This document shows positions 11,145 to 22,960 of a stretch of DNA of 44,571 nt, piece by piece (the first letter of the stretch is position 1; each line of letters begins with the position of its first letter). This DNA is from Rozella allomycis CSF55. Its lineage: Eukaryota; Rozellomycota. The stretch spans positions 1 to 44,571 of the forward strand of contig KE561005.1 in assembly GCA_000442015.1 (NCBI GenBank), given 5' to 3'. Below the pieces are notes generated by a model. The model was not told the origin of the DNA. It worked only from the letters and a program-made list of their open reading frames with translations, and ran no database searches. The position numbers were made by a program, and so were the translations under genes.

Positions 11145-12649
11145 TTAAAGGTCGTTGTCTCGGTATCGCCAATGCTGAAATGCCGTTTTTGCGCGTTGCA
11201 CATTCCATCTTCCTTCATCCGTATCATAGGGTCGTAATATCTTGAATGACTGTAAGACTGTCAAACAGGCCGTATTCATGGAGAACCATAAATAGCGTTT
11301 CCAAAGTATGCTTGAGACCTTTTTGCTTCGTGTTAACATAACGTTTCAGTGTTTCATGACAAGATTTATTAGGCGTATTGGTTATTAGTTCTTGCAGCAC
11401 CGAGAATCGGGAATGCGTAAAGATACCAGTTCGCGCTGTTGCTTGTGAACCATTGATGTTCCAATAACGCCGCTTAACTGACGGTAGGGCTTTTACGATT
11501 GAATATTGTTTCTTCCATTTCATTTATTGCGAGTAAAGTGACGATTGCGCATTTTTTGATTAGTAATTTCAAATCGTTGCAACCCATCATGAACCAATTA
11601 ACTCTACAATGACGCAAACAGTAACGTATGAGGTTATAGACTTACTGGGGGCAAGACGCTGGGATAGAACAGTCTCTTTGAACGATCAAAGGACCAAAAG
11701 TGACAATACATTTGTTACTGTGTCTGAAAGTAAATTACGTTTGATTGCATGACACATTCGCAAGGTTGGCGTATGATTTGTAGTAAAGAATTTTCGAATG
11801 CTGGAATCTATTTGAGGGGCTGCATCAGCTATTACATAGGCAGCTAACGGTGGTATATTCTAAACAATTAATTTATATTTATACTTTTATTTTAAATGTT
11901 TTTGAATAACATTTCTAATCCATTGCCGTAAAAGATAATGTGTCCGATTCTTTGTAACCTGATGGCAGAGACAACTCTATAGGATGAAAGTGACCACTTA
12001 TGTCTGCAATGCCTAAACCTAAATATATATGAATATGGAGACACAAGATACCAAATGCAATTACTATGAAATCAATATTAGTTAAACCTCAAGTTTTGTC
12101 TGCATGTATAAAAAGGTTTTTCAATTAATGGTACAGAGTTCGTGTAGGGCTTTAGCATTCTTTTAGCAGAACGAAAAACCATAAGTGGGCATTTGCAGTG
12201 CCTTGTCTAAATGGCACCTCGCCATTGATAGCATTAAGACATTGAACGGAATCATCAGGGAAATTTTGATATACAATCTCGTTCATGGTATTGATGTTTT
12301 TATTTCCGGCAATAATAGTTTGTTTGCAAGTCTCTTTTGAGTTGCAATTTTCATCTTCTATATTAAATAGAATATATATACATCGAGTCTTTTAAATGTA
12401 GTTAAATTCGTTTATGACTGCTTATTGTGTTGAAAAGTAATCAATGTCCGAAAATTGGGCTTGCAGTTGTCTATGAAACTCTTTTGGTTTTGCATCTAAA
12501 GTTTCTTTTATATACGCCAGCATTCGAATTGTCAAGGGTCCTTTACAAACCGTAATATCATCATCTTCGGTGGCTGGGAAGTGTTTTAAGGAATCGTTTT
12601 CAGCTTTCATGTGCCCACATTTTATACACGATGTAACCCTTAATTGCAC
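11145..12649 (-). pseudogene. Decayed Mutator-like (MULE) transposase
   Basis: Minus-strand pieces in shifting frames, in the order expected for a MULE transposase, run from 12649 down. They begin with an N-terminal Cys pair (CIKCGHMK) and a helical region with TMNEIVYQNFPDD. HLFIHADK-like and GIADISGHFHPIELSLPSG follow (about 11955-12015; the HADxT and ISGHFHP blocks of the DDE core). Next comes YVIADAAPQIDSSIRKFF with MCHAIKRNL (about 11680-11845; the ADGA...I..F......C.AH block). Last is a C-terminal helical part with CHETLKRYVNTKQKGL (11224-11523). Stops and frame changes separate the pieces, so it is inactive. I saw no terminal inverted repeats. Confidence 0.55.
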
Positions 12650-15500
12650 TTCACGTTTGCTTTAACCGTCTATTTTGGTAAACAAGACTAAACGTACAAA
12701 TGTAAAGAGTTTTGAATATTATTTTCGACTAATCGTTGAATGCGTTGACAATTACACACACATTGATGGTGATGATATTATACAACAACGTAAGAGTGTT
12801 AAAGGACTTTTCAGTCGTCGACGTAAAATAGTTTATCGGGCTCCATACAGTGTGCCCATAATTGCCACACATTTATCCTCGATACTGATTATTATCTGAC
12901 CGTTCTTGGGTACTAACGGTGTGATATCCGCGGCCTTGAAGTGTCTCAAATCAAATGACCGACCGCAACGCGTAGGCAAACGCATTGATTAAATTAAATA
13001 CGGTATGGTTGGAAGACATTAGATTGGAAATTATCATTTTCAAATGCAATTGTGTCTGCAACATTCACGCGTGTACAGTCCTTATGGATATTGATCAGCA
13101 CACTGACCGCGGCTGTTGGAAAAAAATACATTTGAAGTTTGGAAGAAGGCGAGGCGTGGGTAAAGTGCCCATCCGGACCTGCTGCGCGTTCCTCAGCGGC
13201 GGGAGTATATTTAGCGGATTTATATTATACACAAATGGACATAGCTATATGGATACGACAGCCCATGACGCGAAAGTAATCGATTTCATTTCGACGGAAT
13301 ACTTACATACGTCAACATCATGCAACAATAACAATGAAAACGTATTAGTCTTAGAAGATGAATTGGGGTATCTCTTGAAATGATGTGGCGTATTGCAATG
13401 ATCATTTAGTAATTCCAAACGTCGTTCAACTTTGTGGTCTTTAGCCAATGGCATTAAGTTTTATAATTAAGTTTTATAACAAAAGTCTTTTAGGGGACGT
13501 GGCGGCAACATTGCCATATATTATATATATCAAAACTTGGTTGGGAAAGCTTTTCATTGCGTTTTATTCATTTTAGTTTTAAACAAGCTTAAGTCCGACA
13601 AAAGAACTTAATGAAGCCGCCGCGTTGAATATTTTCATGAATTAGACGAAAAACTTCCGTCAGCTATTTTGGATGCTTACTATCGGCTGGCCTGTAAGCG
13701 AAAATGCTATATGGATCATGATTAAGCTTCCAAAGTAACTTAATCCCGTTATTAGACAACTACGTATGATCATGCATATTTAAATTTGTTTTAGTTTACT
13801 ATTTAGTACGGAGAGCCAATTACCAAACGTTGAAGACCGGGGTCGTTTAGTCGCTTTCGCCACTAAACATGTCCCCTGCAAAAATAATACTTCATCGCAA
13901 TAATTAAAATGCATTACAGTACATACCGGCTCCAACGACAACTAAATTCAGTTTCGTGATTTCTCATAGTCATGTCCATACGCGAACGCAGGATCCAAAA
14001 ACACTTGGCATGTATCAATGGCAATTGTTTTTGGCGGCGTCGAACGCTATTAAATGCTCACGAATCAATTGTTTTTGTTGTCGCAGCGGCATTCCAAAAA
14101 GACAAATAGAGCAACATTGTTAAAGTTAAATGAGAGTGCTGTTGTCATCTTTTTAGTATTGGCTTCATATGTTTGTTGTCTATATGTTCAGCTCTATAGT
14201 CCCAAGATCTACAAACAACCTTTGTGATTGCAATAACATCAGAAAATAATCCTCAATAATAAGTCTTGCAAGTAGTGAATCTTTGAAATAGTTATTTTTG
14301 AAAAACAAAACAAGAGAAAAATAGACATCTTAAATTTTGTTTTTCAATAAATCAACGTTTTTATTGATTAATTAAATTTTCTGAGCAAATCAAAGCGACG
14401 CAGACTGTCGTTGATATTTCGAAAATTTTGAAATGAACGTTCTTACTGGAATGTTATTTCGCCTAATGGGTATTGTGTAATAGTAATAAAAGAAACAATG
14501 GATACTAATTATCAAATGATTACTACAACTGCGGTATGCAATTGTCCACTTCAAATTGGAGGTGATAGATTCATATACACCCTGAGCAATTATTATATTG
14601 ATTCGAAAAAAGACAGGAAGACATAATAGCTAGCTTTTTAGCAATTTTAAATTGTTCATTGCTCATTCGTGTTACTCAGTGGCACTTGGATGTGTTCATT
14701 GACTGCTGGTTATGGTTTGAAAATAATCAAACTTCGAAAACTAGAGTGGAATAAAGGGTAATTAGATGTGTATCATATCATTTGATGATGTCAGTTAGTC
14801 ATTATATACAGAGCAGTCATGACGTAGGCGAACGTCTTTAACTCTTGTGAACATTCAAAACATGACTGATGCATGATGACAGCGTAGGCTGATTCTAGAC
14901 AAACTCAAGCGAACTTTAATGCTATGTTTTTTGAAGCCATTCAAATGCTTTACTAAATTATGTTTATGGAGACTGTCATATATGGCCCAAAGAGTGTTTA
15001 TGACGACAGCATGGGTACTAACTCCTCTGCAGGTACTACCAGAAGTCCTGAATACAATCACAACATCCATCCATTGAGGATCTGAATCTAAAGTTACATT
15101 GACAATTCCCAGTCGAGGTCATTAACGAAAGCATCAAGTTCATAACCTTAATAGAGGTATTACGGTTTCTCTTTTGATAAATAACATAGATTTCATACAA
15201 CATTCACGAAAACCCAATATGGTAGATACCGGCGACAGTGTGGAAGGTCATAATCTTTGGGAGTACTATCAGCAGTTGGCGAAGCAGTTATACCGTTTTT
15301 TTTCTAATCAACATATTTGCATACTGAATTGACCCACAAGCCACAAGTTTACTTCTACCAAATTACCTACGTTTGACTCCTCCAAGTATTGGCTGGTTGA
15401 TGACGTGATTCAAGAGTCATTTGTTTGTCTATTCGATTACTGCCCGCCCTGTGTTAGCTCCTCTTGTTAATGTTAGACAGTTATGGAAAATTGGTATCGG
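12650..15500. other. Element desert, no supported gene
   Basis: Plus frames at 12675-12899 and 12985-13383 are open but contain no recognisable domain, and the second has an overlapping minus frame. The composition is less AT-rich than genic DNA around it. A stretch at about 14995-15220 belongs to repeat family B (see separate entry). The rest is probably degraded mobile DNA; I cannot name it. Confidence 0.35.
14995..15220 (+). repeat. Dispersed repeat B, copy 1
   Basis: The stretch from GACAGCATGGGTACTAAC through ATCCATCCATTGAGGATCTG to CATAACCTTAATAGAG and CGAAAACCCAATATGG recurs with about 20% change at 21920-22160. I recognise no coding capacity. It marks a shared old element between the two repeat-rich blocks. 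Confidence 0.6.
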
Positions 15501-18180
15501 CTGGGAGTGGTATTGATTATCAGGCACGGTGTTGCATCAGGAGCGATGCTCACCGTATGAAATAGTTTCAGACTTTAGACCACTGACAGCAAAACAAGTT
15601 GTTTCCTACTCGAACATGGTTATTTGTGATCTTGGAAAAATACATGAGGAAATTGACGATGTTGCCGAGAGGTTGAGCAACGGCTCTTTATTTGTTACAG
15701 GCAGACCCAGATTCCTGTCAAGTGTCCTGGATACACATGCAGAAAATGGAAAATGCAATGTTCACGTTTGACAGGATTTGGACAACCCGATCAACATCAG
15801 CCTTTCCCATCAGGGACTAGAATCCCCGCAAGTCTCGTAAGCAAATACCAAGGTTTAGCTGTGACAGCGTTGATTTCTAATCTGCCAGGAAAAACGCATT
15901 GGTTCTAAGATCAAATGATGACACTGATTAAGCAGTAATAATAAATATAGGATTTGAAAACCTTAATGATGCACCCGGTGGTGGACTTTACCATTGTGAA
16001 GAGGCTATCGTTGAATGTCTTTCTACCTTGATCGACCCCAAGTTGCTGGCTCAGGGATNTTGTTTCCCTGCTGTAATGAATGCCTCACAATCTAGTCATC
16101 CTCGCTGCTTGGAATGCAATCAGTTCTGCTGCACCCTGCCTTGAACATGCTTTTCTTGGATTGGATGGATGCATACATCACATCTGTCACCGTTTACAAT
16201 CTTGAAATTCATTTTCGCACTTGTTAAATCCTCTGTATTTACAAAAATCTAATTGCATGCTTTAAGAGAATCAATCTCACTAGTAGTTCCGCCTTTTCCT
16301 TGACACCTTTTCCCTTTCTTGTTCGTGCTAAAGTAAAAAATCATTAATAGACAATACGCTCTTTTACAGACTTAATTTTGTATTTTCCTCTTTATAGTTG
16401 TTTATCGGACGGGGAGTTTACGACCCGGACTTCAGAAACGATTATTGGCNTTAAAGTTCCTTTAAAGATTGCGGAGACAAAGCTGATTCAGATATTTCAG
16501 AAACAAGATTTATCTTTTTGATGGCACAAAAATTCCAAGATCCCCCAATCCTTCATCCTGGTAAGGAAAAGTATTTAAAACCGCCTTGAATAAACTCAAT
16601 ACAAATCTTGTACTAGTATTGCTACCTCATCAGTCACAATTGTCGAAAACAGAAACACGGCCAGGTCCACAGATTCTTCACAACATGTGACCTGGCGAGC
16701 AAGATGTTGTGCTCTTCCAACATTCCTACGCTTGAATTCTGCCCCCGAAACTCTTGAAGCGAACTACTAACTGAATTAATGAATCTATGCTGCAAATATA
16801 ATGCTACAGTCAAAGATCATCTTCGACTCGTTTGTGACTCCGCCGTAGTCTTTGTAGTTCCTACCAATTCAAAAGCTTCGAGAGGACACCTAAAGAATAA
16901 CATAGCCCGATACAAATCGCCAGATTGAATTTCCGCAATTACTGAAGCAATACGCGATCGTGTTTATGTAAGTCCCAGTGTTCAGGTCTCCCCACAGTCG
17001 GTCATCAACAGATAAAGATGCATAAAACTGGCTGGACGCGGTTGTTACTCCCTAGCTTCGAAGGCGTTCTATCAATGAAAATACTATTCAAGAGTTACTC
17101 AAACATCCTCAATGTAGCCCGTCTCTAGATCAGACCCGTCCTCACGCATCTTTGTACAACAAGGTATTGTTATTAAAATGGTTAATTTCTTTCAAAGAGG
17201 CACCTCACCAGGTGCAGTGGGATAAGGACTGAACATCTCAAAAACGCACTGAACTGTCCTTCACAATTGCTTAAAGGAAAACTATTTTTGTCAATTAACT
17301 GGTTGGATATGTCAATTGCATGCTTCAGGGTAGAGGTCCCTAATCCTTCAGTATGGTGCGCCTGTGATTCCATTAGCCAAAAAAGATGGAGGTATTCGCC
17401 CAATAGCAATTGGCGAAATTCTCGGACGTCTTATTTCTAAAGTCGCCTTGTCGTCGGATATTAGCGGCTTATCTCTCAAAGGACAGTTTGGTGTCGGAAT
17501 ATCCAATGGCGCTGACGGAATCCTTCATAGTGTCCACAATCTTATTCTTGAACGTTGCGATCAACCTAATTATATCATGCTCAAATTTTTTGGAATTCTT
17601 TTAATTTTGTCCTATGTTCGAACAGGTTCGTGATCTCTGCTCTCAAATCCTGCCATGGATAGAATATTGCTATAGAATGACCTCACATTTTCGCAAACCA
17701 GCTTTGTATATGCTAGCGCTACAGGAGTACAACAAGGCGATCCTGTCGGTCCTTTGTTGTTTTCCCTGGTTTTGAATTCACTACTGCAAAAAATTAATGC
17801 CCACTTTCCTTAGTGGTTAATGCTCATATTGTTAAAGATGTTCTCGATCTTATCCCAAAAATTGGTTTCGTTGTATTGGCCAACGCGAAGCTATTTTCCG
17901 CTGGATATAATAAGAGCTAATGATCTTGCTGTGACTTTGCTAGGAGGAGCTTTAGGAGATGGTAGACTTGCTCTGGATATTTTTCATTTTTCACAAACGC
18001 ATTGATCAAATCGAATATATTTTGAAGCAGTTGCAGATACTCCAAAGTAGTCAGATACAGATTTTGCTGTTACGTTTAACGTTCATGTATCGGGCTGCCG
18101 AAAATCACCTACTTTATGCATACTCAGAATCTCACAACTGTCATTTCTGGGTATGGACGTTTTGACAGTCACTTAAGAAA
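15501..18180 (+). pseudogene. Second non-LTR retrotransposon relic (reverse transcriptase, frameshifted)
   Basis: The plus strand carries RT blocks in changing frames: YGAPVIPLAKKDGGIRPIAIGE and LGRLISKVAL (from about 17350), QFGVGISNGADGILHSVHNL (to about 17550), MFEQVRDLCSQILPWIEYCYRM (about 17610-17680), and SATGVQQGDPVGPLLFSLVL (about 17705-17775). This is the LINE family whose enzymes read KKDGG.RPIAVGE and GVQQGDPLGPLLFSL. The frames shift at least twice between blocks, so it is dead. Upstream, scattered pieces (WRARCCALPTFLRLNSAPETL near 16690; open frame 15529-15771) are probably the N-terminal part of the same element. Two Ns (16059, 16450) fall in it. Confidence 0.65.
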
Positions 18181-18221
18181 CACTTTGGAAATTATTTTTG
18201 GAGGTCTTTTGTGTGGCGCAA

Positions 18222-18245
18222 GAAATTGAAATTGAAATTGAAATT
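18222..18245. repeat. Simple repeat (GAAATT)4, retroelement 3' tail
   Basis: Four tandem GAAATT units. They lie 110 bp beyond the stop codon of the minus-strand frame 18357-18929. Short tandem tails of this kind are typical 3' ends of non-LTR retrotransposons. Confidence 0.6.
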
Positions 18246-18356
18246 TATTTCACGAGTGACGCCCAAACTCATGAGGGGATTCCTCATGTCTTCTGTGGGC
18301 CGCCTCGGCTGCAAGAGGTTTGCAGCGCCTTTAGAAAATCGATTCATTCCCACGGG

Positions 18357-18929
18357 TCATTCGTTATCTAGTGGGCGTTTTCGTTTCTTCTTTGGCGGGA
18401 TATGTATAATGATCTCTCGTGGTTGAGAAGTGGGGTTTATGTTTTGGATTGTGGATTTGTTGATTTGTTGTGATCCTGCGTATATTATGTGCTTCCTCTT
18501 TTTTCTTGGTCTATCCCAGTTGGGCAGTTGCTGATGTGTTTGTGCTCTGTTTCGATGAAGTTGTGAATGTTTCTTGTTCCTTCTTTTCCACAAAATTTGG
18601 TAGATGGCCGTGAGCCAATGATGAGCGATCCGCGAGAGAATCGCTATTGTGGTGTTTCTATTAAGCCCGCAAGTTTCTTGTAGTTGCTTTACGTCAGGTT
18701 GTGATATAAGGCCGCGGCCAATTGGAGTGTTGAGGAAATTATCTGTGTATAGTCCCATTGATGCGAGTAAGTGGTTAATTGTTATTGGTAGTGTCATATC
18801 TTGGTTCTCCGCCCATTCATGCAGAGCGAAAGTGTGGCGCAAGCCACTTTGCCAATCAAAGAAGGGGTTTGGGTATTTCGTCTGCAGTGACCTGTGCCAA
18901 CTCGTAACACTATTTATTCTATGGAGCAT
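18357..18929 (-). CDS. Probable C-terminal part of a retroelement protein
   Basis: An open frame of 190 residues. It has a Trp/His-rich helical part (HHWLTAIYQILWKRRNKKH) and a very basic tail with two nuclear-localisation-like clusters (RPRKKRKH and PPKKKRKRP). The helical part resembles the region after the RT/RNase H in some fungal non-LTR elements, and the (GAAATT)4 tail just downstream supports this. No catalytic motif is present, so this is a 3' end only. Alternatively it could be a short host gene with a basic C-terminus. The frame is intact, hence listed as coding. Confidence 0.4.
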   Translation of the reverse strand: MLHRINSVTSWHRSLQTKYPNPFFDWQSGLRHTFALHEWAENQDMTLPITINHLLASMGLYTDNFLNTPIGRGLISQPDVKQLQETCGLNRNTTIAILSRIAHHWLTAIYQILWKRRNKKHSQLHRNRAQTHQQLPNWDRPRKKRKHIIYAGSQQINKSTIQNINPTSQPREIIIHIPPKKKRKRPLDNE

Positions 18930-18954
18930 GATCCCTTAACAACGTGTTCGCAAG

Positions 18955-19370
18955 AGTCATTTTTAGCTACTAGCAGTTGTACTCGCTTCGCTCGCATTAA
19001 CAAATGGATTGTGTTTGTCATGTTTCTCACATAGATAATCATAATTCATAAAACCGATGTTATAATATAGATGGTAAGCATTTAGCATGGTATGATTTTT
19101 TGATACCCGTACCTGTGTTTAACTAAAAAAGTTTGTTCTAGGGTAGTCCTTATAGATCGCATATGTTTTATTAGCACTGCCTGGTTCGTACGCCATTGTC
19201 CATAGTTGAGGGATTGTACTCGCTTCACTCGCTTTCGCACTGACAAAATGTTCTCTATAGACAATTTTCGCGAGGATAAGGCGGACGAACAACTAACAAA
19301 GTGAAGAATCGTCAATTTACCCATTGTATTGACTATTTTATCCACATCTGAAACGCTTAAAGAGNGAGTC
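18955..19370 (+). repeat. Dispersed repeat A, copy 1
   Basis: Begins with GTACTCGCTTCGCTCGCATTAA (18973-18994), continues through AAGTTTGTTCTAGGGTAGTCC, CGCCATTGTCCATAGTTGAGGG and a second CTCGCTTCACTCGCTTTCGC core. It ends with the block CCCATTGTATTGACTATTTTATCC plus GAAACGCTTAAAGAG and an N (19366). The same blocks recur in the same order at 20.2, 20.7, 22.5 and 23.0 kb. Confidence 0.75.
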
Positions 19371-19807
19371 GGAAGCACAAAATGGTTACATACACACAGA
19401 CAGTCAGACAGACATCTAGGCACACAGTCTGCCGTTCTCCAACGGTGGACCTGTTTTCTGAGCCAATAGCGCCGCACACACGCGGGACACCTGCGCACCG
19501 ATTTGTTCGCTGGTCGGTGGCAGTTGCGGATCCCAATGAAAAGCCATNGTTTAAAAAAAATATTACTTCATATATCGTACGTTCTCTATCGAATGGATTA
19601 GTTTTTGTGGCCTTACGATGAAAAACTGAAATTCCGAGACGGCCTAAAGGAAAGGTACGGCTTAATCTCCATATCTGGTCTTGTCTCGCACAATGACATC
19701 ATATAGATNAAATGTGACACGTTCTGATTCTGAGTCTCTACTATGGAATGAACAACGAATATTGCAATGAAGGACCAAGAATCTTTAGAAAATGGTTGAA
19801 TAAATTN

Positions 19808-19899
19808 CTCTATTAATGTGAGCGAAGCGATGACAACCGCAAGAAACAAAATGCTTTTCATAAAGCCCATATATGCAGTATCTGTGTAGATGCCCATCA
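19808..19899. repeat. Repeat A terminal block, inverted core
   Basis: CTCTATTAATGTGAGCGAAGCG through GCTTTTCATAAAGCCC to GTAGATGCCCATC. The same roughly 90 bp occurs at 36351-36440 with few differences. An N at 19807 abuts the block exactly, so its left edge may be an assembly join. Confidence 0.7.
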
Positions 19900-20042
19900 A
19901 ATTGCAAAATCATACGACAATTCATTTAAAGTAGTGTGTGTTTTCTATAACAATAAATATATTAATATTATAAGTTAGTTTAAGTAAATATTGAATGAAT
20001 ATATCATATGTATAGAAAAATAACGAACATATGAAATTTTGT

Positions 20043-20430
20043 AATGCGAGCGACGCGAGTACAACCGCTAGTATTATTTTATTTTTATTATTTTGAAAGT
20101 AAAATAATGACAAATTGCAAGTGGCAACCAAAGTGGAAACTTCGGTTTCCTTTATCGTGCCGAANAGCATCCAAAACAAAAAATACCACTCATTAATGGC
20201 ATCATGCAGGGTTCAATTCTATTCTTGACATCCATTGTATTGAATATTTTATCCACATCCGAAACGCTTAAAGCTCAGACGACAACGTTTAAGCATTTAT
20301 AATAAGCATTCATAATAAAAATACAACTCATTATTGGCATCATTGAAGGCTCTATTATAACTTGACAACCAATTACCATGGCAACTCCGCTTTTAGTAAT
20401 ACAGATTGTTACTGGAGGTGGAGAGCCTTT
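20043..20430. repeat. Repeat A, copy 2 with AT-hairpin block
   Basis: Starts with the GCGAGCGACGCGAGTACAACC core. A block with TTTTATTATTTTGAAAGTAAAATAATG and GTGGAAACTTCGGTTTCC follows and recurs at 20930-21030. After an N (20165) come the CATTGTATTGAATATTTTATCC block and the CAATTACCATGGCAACTCCGC block. GGAAACTTCGGTTTCC is a perfect short hairpin. Confidence 0.65.
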
Positions 20431-20649
20431 TGTTTTGTCGGAAGTTCCTAAACCNCCTAAAGGTTTGATATTATTCCCTTTCTGTATGGAATCAACAGGA
20501 GGAATGGACGTAGATTCTTTGGCTTTCCTTAAAAGTATCGCGCATGCNTCAATCAAGCTTAAAACAGGGGCAGTTAAACATACTTCCGTTTTTGTAGTAG
20601 TTGCCGACTTTACGATCAAAATCCAACAAAGAAAGAAAAAAGGTAACAT
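20275..20649 (-). other. Open frame inside repeat A with a signal-peptide-like start
   Basis: A minus frame of about 124 codons starts MLPFFFLCWILIVKSA, a good signal peptide or membrane segment. A Thr/Lys/Pro-rich part follows, then a stretch (GVAMVIGCQVIIEPSMM) that lies in the repeated CCATGGCAACTCCGC block. Two codons contain N. Equivalent stretches in other repeat copies are out of frame. It may be the remnant of a protein once carried by the repeat, or chance. No domain is recognised. Confidence 0.25.
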
Positions 20650-20719
20650 CTAAAGAGGCTTGGCAAAGATGATGGTACTCAACAAAGCAGAATAGATCCC
20701 GTCTCAATTTATGGTTTTT

Positions 20720-21090
20720 ATATCTATCTAGCGGATGTACTCGCTTCGCTCGCATTAAGAAATGGATTATGTTCGCTATTTTTCTCGCATAGATAAACTC
20801 AATAAAAAAGTTTGTTTCTAGGGTTATCCTCATAGATCGCATATTTTCATTCGCTCTGGGTTCGCACGCCAGTCGAGGGTTTGCGCTTCACTCGCTTTCA
20901 CAATTCANAAAATTTTACTTTACGAAATATTATTTTATTTTTTATTATTTTGGAAGTAAAATAATGGCCAATCGCAGGTGGCAACCAAAGTGGAAACTTC
21001 GGTTTCCTTTATCGTGCTGAATACTTGNCTTTATTGTTTTAAACGTAAAATAATAGCGAATTGCAAGTGACATTATCGTGCCGAATATTC
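20720..21090 (+). repeat. Repeat A, copy 3
   Basis: TGTACTCGCTTCGCTCGCATTAAG at 20729, then the AAAGTTTGTTTCTAGGG and GATCGCATATTTTC blocks. An N (20908) follows, then the AT-hairpin block shared with 20043-20165, and part of it a second time around 21030-21085. Confidence 0.7.
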
Positions 21091-21344
21091 GAGCTTATGA
21101 TTTGAAAAACAATATTACCATATATACCACACGTTTGCTATGGAATGGATTTTAATAATAATTACTTCAAATGTGGCACGTTCTGATTCTGAGTCTCTAC
21201 TATGGAATNAGGCTTCCCTGGGTTTAACGTATCAAAGAACATGATGTATACTGATAAGCTGGATTCTTGCAATTGAATATTTTTAATTTTTCATTTATGT
21301 AACGTATAAATTGTAACCAGTACGGCGCACTGACTACAGGACAT

Positions 21345-21560
21345 TCATAAAATTGTATAAAAGATGCAAATTACAAATTTTTTGTTCACAGGGAAGACAT
21401 AAACATAGAAACATTGAAAAGTTAGTCAAGCTATCCGGTATTGTTCCCAAACCATACTTACTATTATCGTCTCTTCTTTTTAAAGATTTGCAATTTTCAA
21501 TCAAAAAACCTATGGAACACTGTCTCTTCTTTAACTTACATTTTGAACATAGTATTGTAG
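21345..21560 (+). pseudogene. Transposed fragment of a secreted-protein gene
   Basis: The stretch matches the 3' part of the gene at 37850-39580 (there on minus). About 58 bases are nearly identical (VKLSGIVPKPYLLLSSLL in both), flanked by more diverged sequence. The upstream match begins at AAAGATGCAAATTACAAATTTTTTG; about 30 bp of the parent are deleted before TTCACAGG. Homology fades after KKPMEHC. It has no start codon or signal peptide of its own and is embedded among repeats A and B. It is a recent partial copy, not a gene. Confidence 0.8.
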
Positions 21561-21919
21561 GGGGGATGAATGAGAGATCTAACTTTCTGAGTTCATTAAT
21601 TNTTGTATACTTTTTAAGATTTGCTACACAATGGGACTCAATAAAACGCTCAGAGGATTAAGTAGTGCTGAAAAAGTAGCGAATCATACTTGCATATTTT
21701 CTTTTTCACAGACTTCCTTGCAGAACCGAATGATGAAATCCTCAAATTAAATAATATTATAATGATTGGATTCAGTAGGGGTGTACTAGGTGAGGGAATC
21801 AAAAATTCTTTACTGGCATCCAAACCCAAATGCTGTCACAACGCAAACTTGTCAACAACATGATACATATCTTTCAAATTTATGAAAAGAAGACGCAAGT
21901 CACGCAACAGATAGAGAGG

Positions 21920-22280
21920 GTCTATCACAATAGCATGGGTACCAACACCCTAACATGAATCTTAAGGTACTAGAAATAGTCCTAAATACAATGATAATAT
22001 CCATCCATTGAGGATCTAAAATCTAAAGTTACGCTAGACAATGTCACAATGCCCAGAGTCATTGGCGATAGCATGGAGCAGGAGTTCATAACCTTAATAG
22101 AACTATTAAGGTTCCCCTAGTGATAACTAACATAGATTTATGCTCATTGGTGAAGACTCAATATGGATAAGTTACGCTAGACATTGCCCTGTCAGGGTCA
22201 TTGGCGATAGAGCTGCAAAGGTTCCTTTAGTGACAACTAACAGATATTTAATAGTCATTGATGAGGAGTCAATATGGATC
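21920..22280 (+). repeat. Dispersed repeat B, copy 2 with internal duplication
   Basis: Matches 14995-15220 (AGCATGGGTACCAACACC, ATCCATCCATTGAGGATCTA, CATAACCTTAATAGAAC). Its second half, from AGTTACGCTAGACA through GTCATTGGCGATAG and TTAGTGA(T/C)AACTAACA to AGTCAATATGG, is present twice in tandem (about 22025-22165 and 22170-22275). Confidence 0.65.
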
Positions 22281-22499
22281 TCTAAATACTGATAGATCTA
22301 TAAATCTGATACTATTTATAGAAAGAATCAGCACTATAAATTGAACGAAATATTCAATATTAGACCCGCCAAGAGGCGGGCCTATGCCCAGAACACCGTT
22401 AGCAAAGGACGAAAAACTAAGCAATGTACTGGCAGAAATTGTCCTTACAATCATTGTAAGAAAGAAATCTGCGTTTGTAATCGTTTCACGCACATTAAT

Positions 22500-22960
22500 A
22501 GAATAACGTGTTCTTATTTAGCACTACTCGCTTCTGTTCGTTAAGTTTCTCGCATACATAAAATTGGTAAGCATGGTATGATTTTGCAATTGCCTTGAGT
22601 GGCATCTGTACTCCATACTTGCGGTTAACTAATAAAGTTTGTTTCTAGGGTTGTCATATGCTTAATTAGCACATCCAGGTTCGCACGCCATTTTCCATAG
22701 TTGAGGGTTTGTACTCGATTCACTCGCTAAATGTTTTTATAGACTATTGACATTGTCCCGAGGACTAACAACTAACAAAGCGAAGCGTTGTCTATTTACC
22801 CATTGTATTGAGAATTTTTATATCCATATTCGAAACGCTTAAAGAGTATTTTAGGCTCAGAAGAAAACATATAAGTATTCAAAATAAAGAATACCTCTCA
22901 TTATTGGCATCATGGATGATGGAAGGTTCACCTATATTCTTGTACCATGGCAAATCCGCT
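22500..22960 (+). repeat. Repeat A, copy 4
   Basis: Contains the same ordered blocks: TTTCTCGCATACATAAAATTGG, GGTAAGCATGGTATGATTTT, AAAGTTTGTTTCTAGGGTTG, CGCACGCCATTTTCCATAG, CTCGATTCACTCGC, TTTACCCATTGTATTGAGAA, ATTATTGGCATCATGG and ACCATGGCAAATCCGCTTTT. This is the most complete unit (about 460 bp). Confidence 0.75.

Noticed and set aside
12120-12310. Possible PIF1/Helitron helicase piece (TMNEIVYQNFPDD)
   Set aside because: The downstream blocks on the same strand are those of a MULE transposase, so one element explains all; the helicase likeness is a single short string.
12985-13383. Plus-strand frame of 132 codons
   Set aside because: No domain or signal; overlapped by a minus frame; lies in the mobile-element desert.
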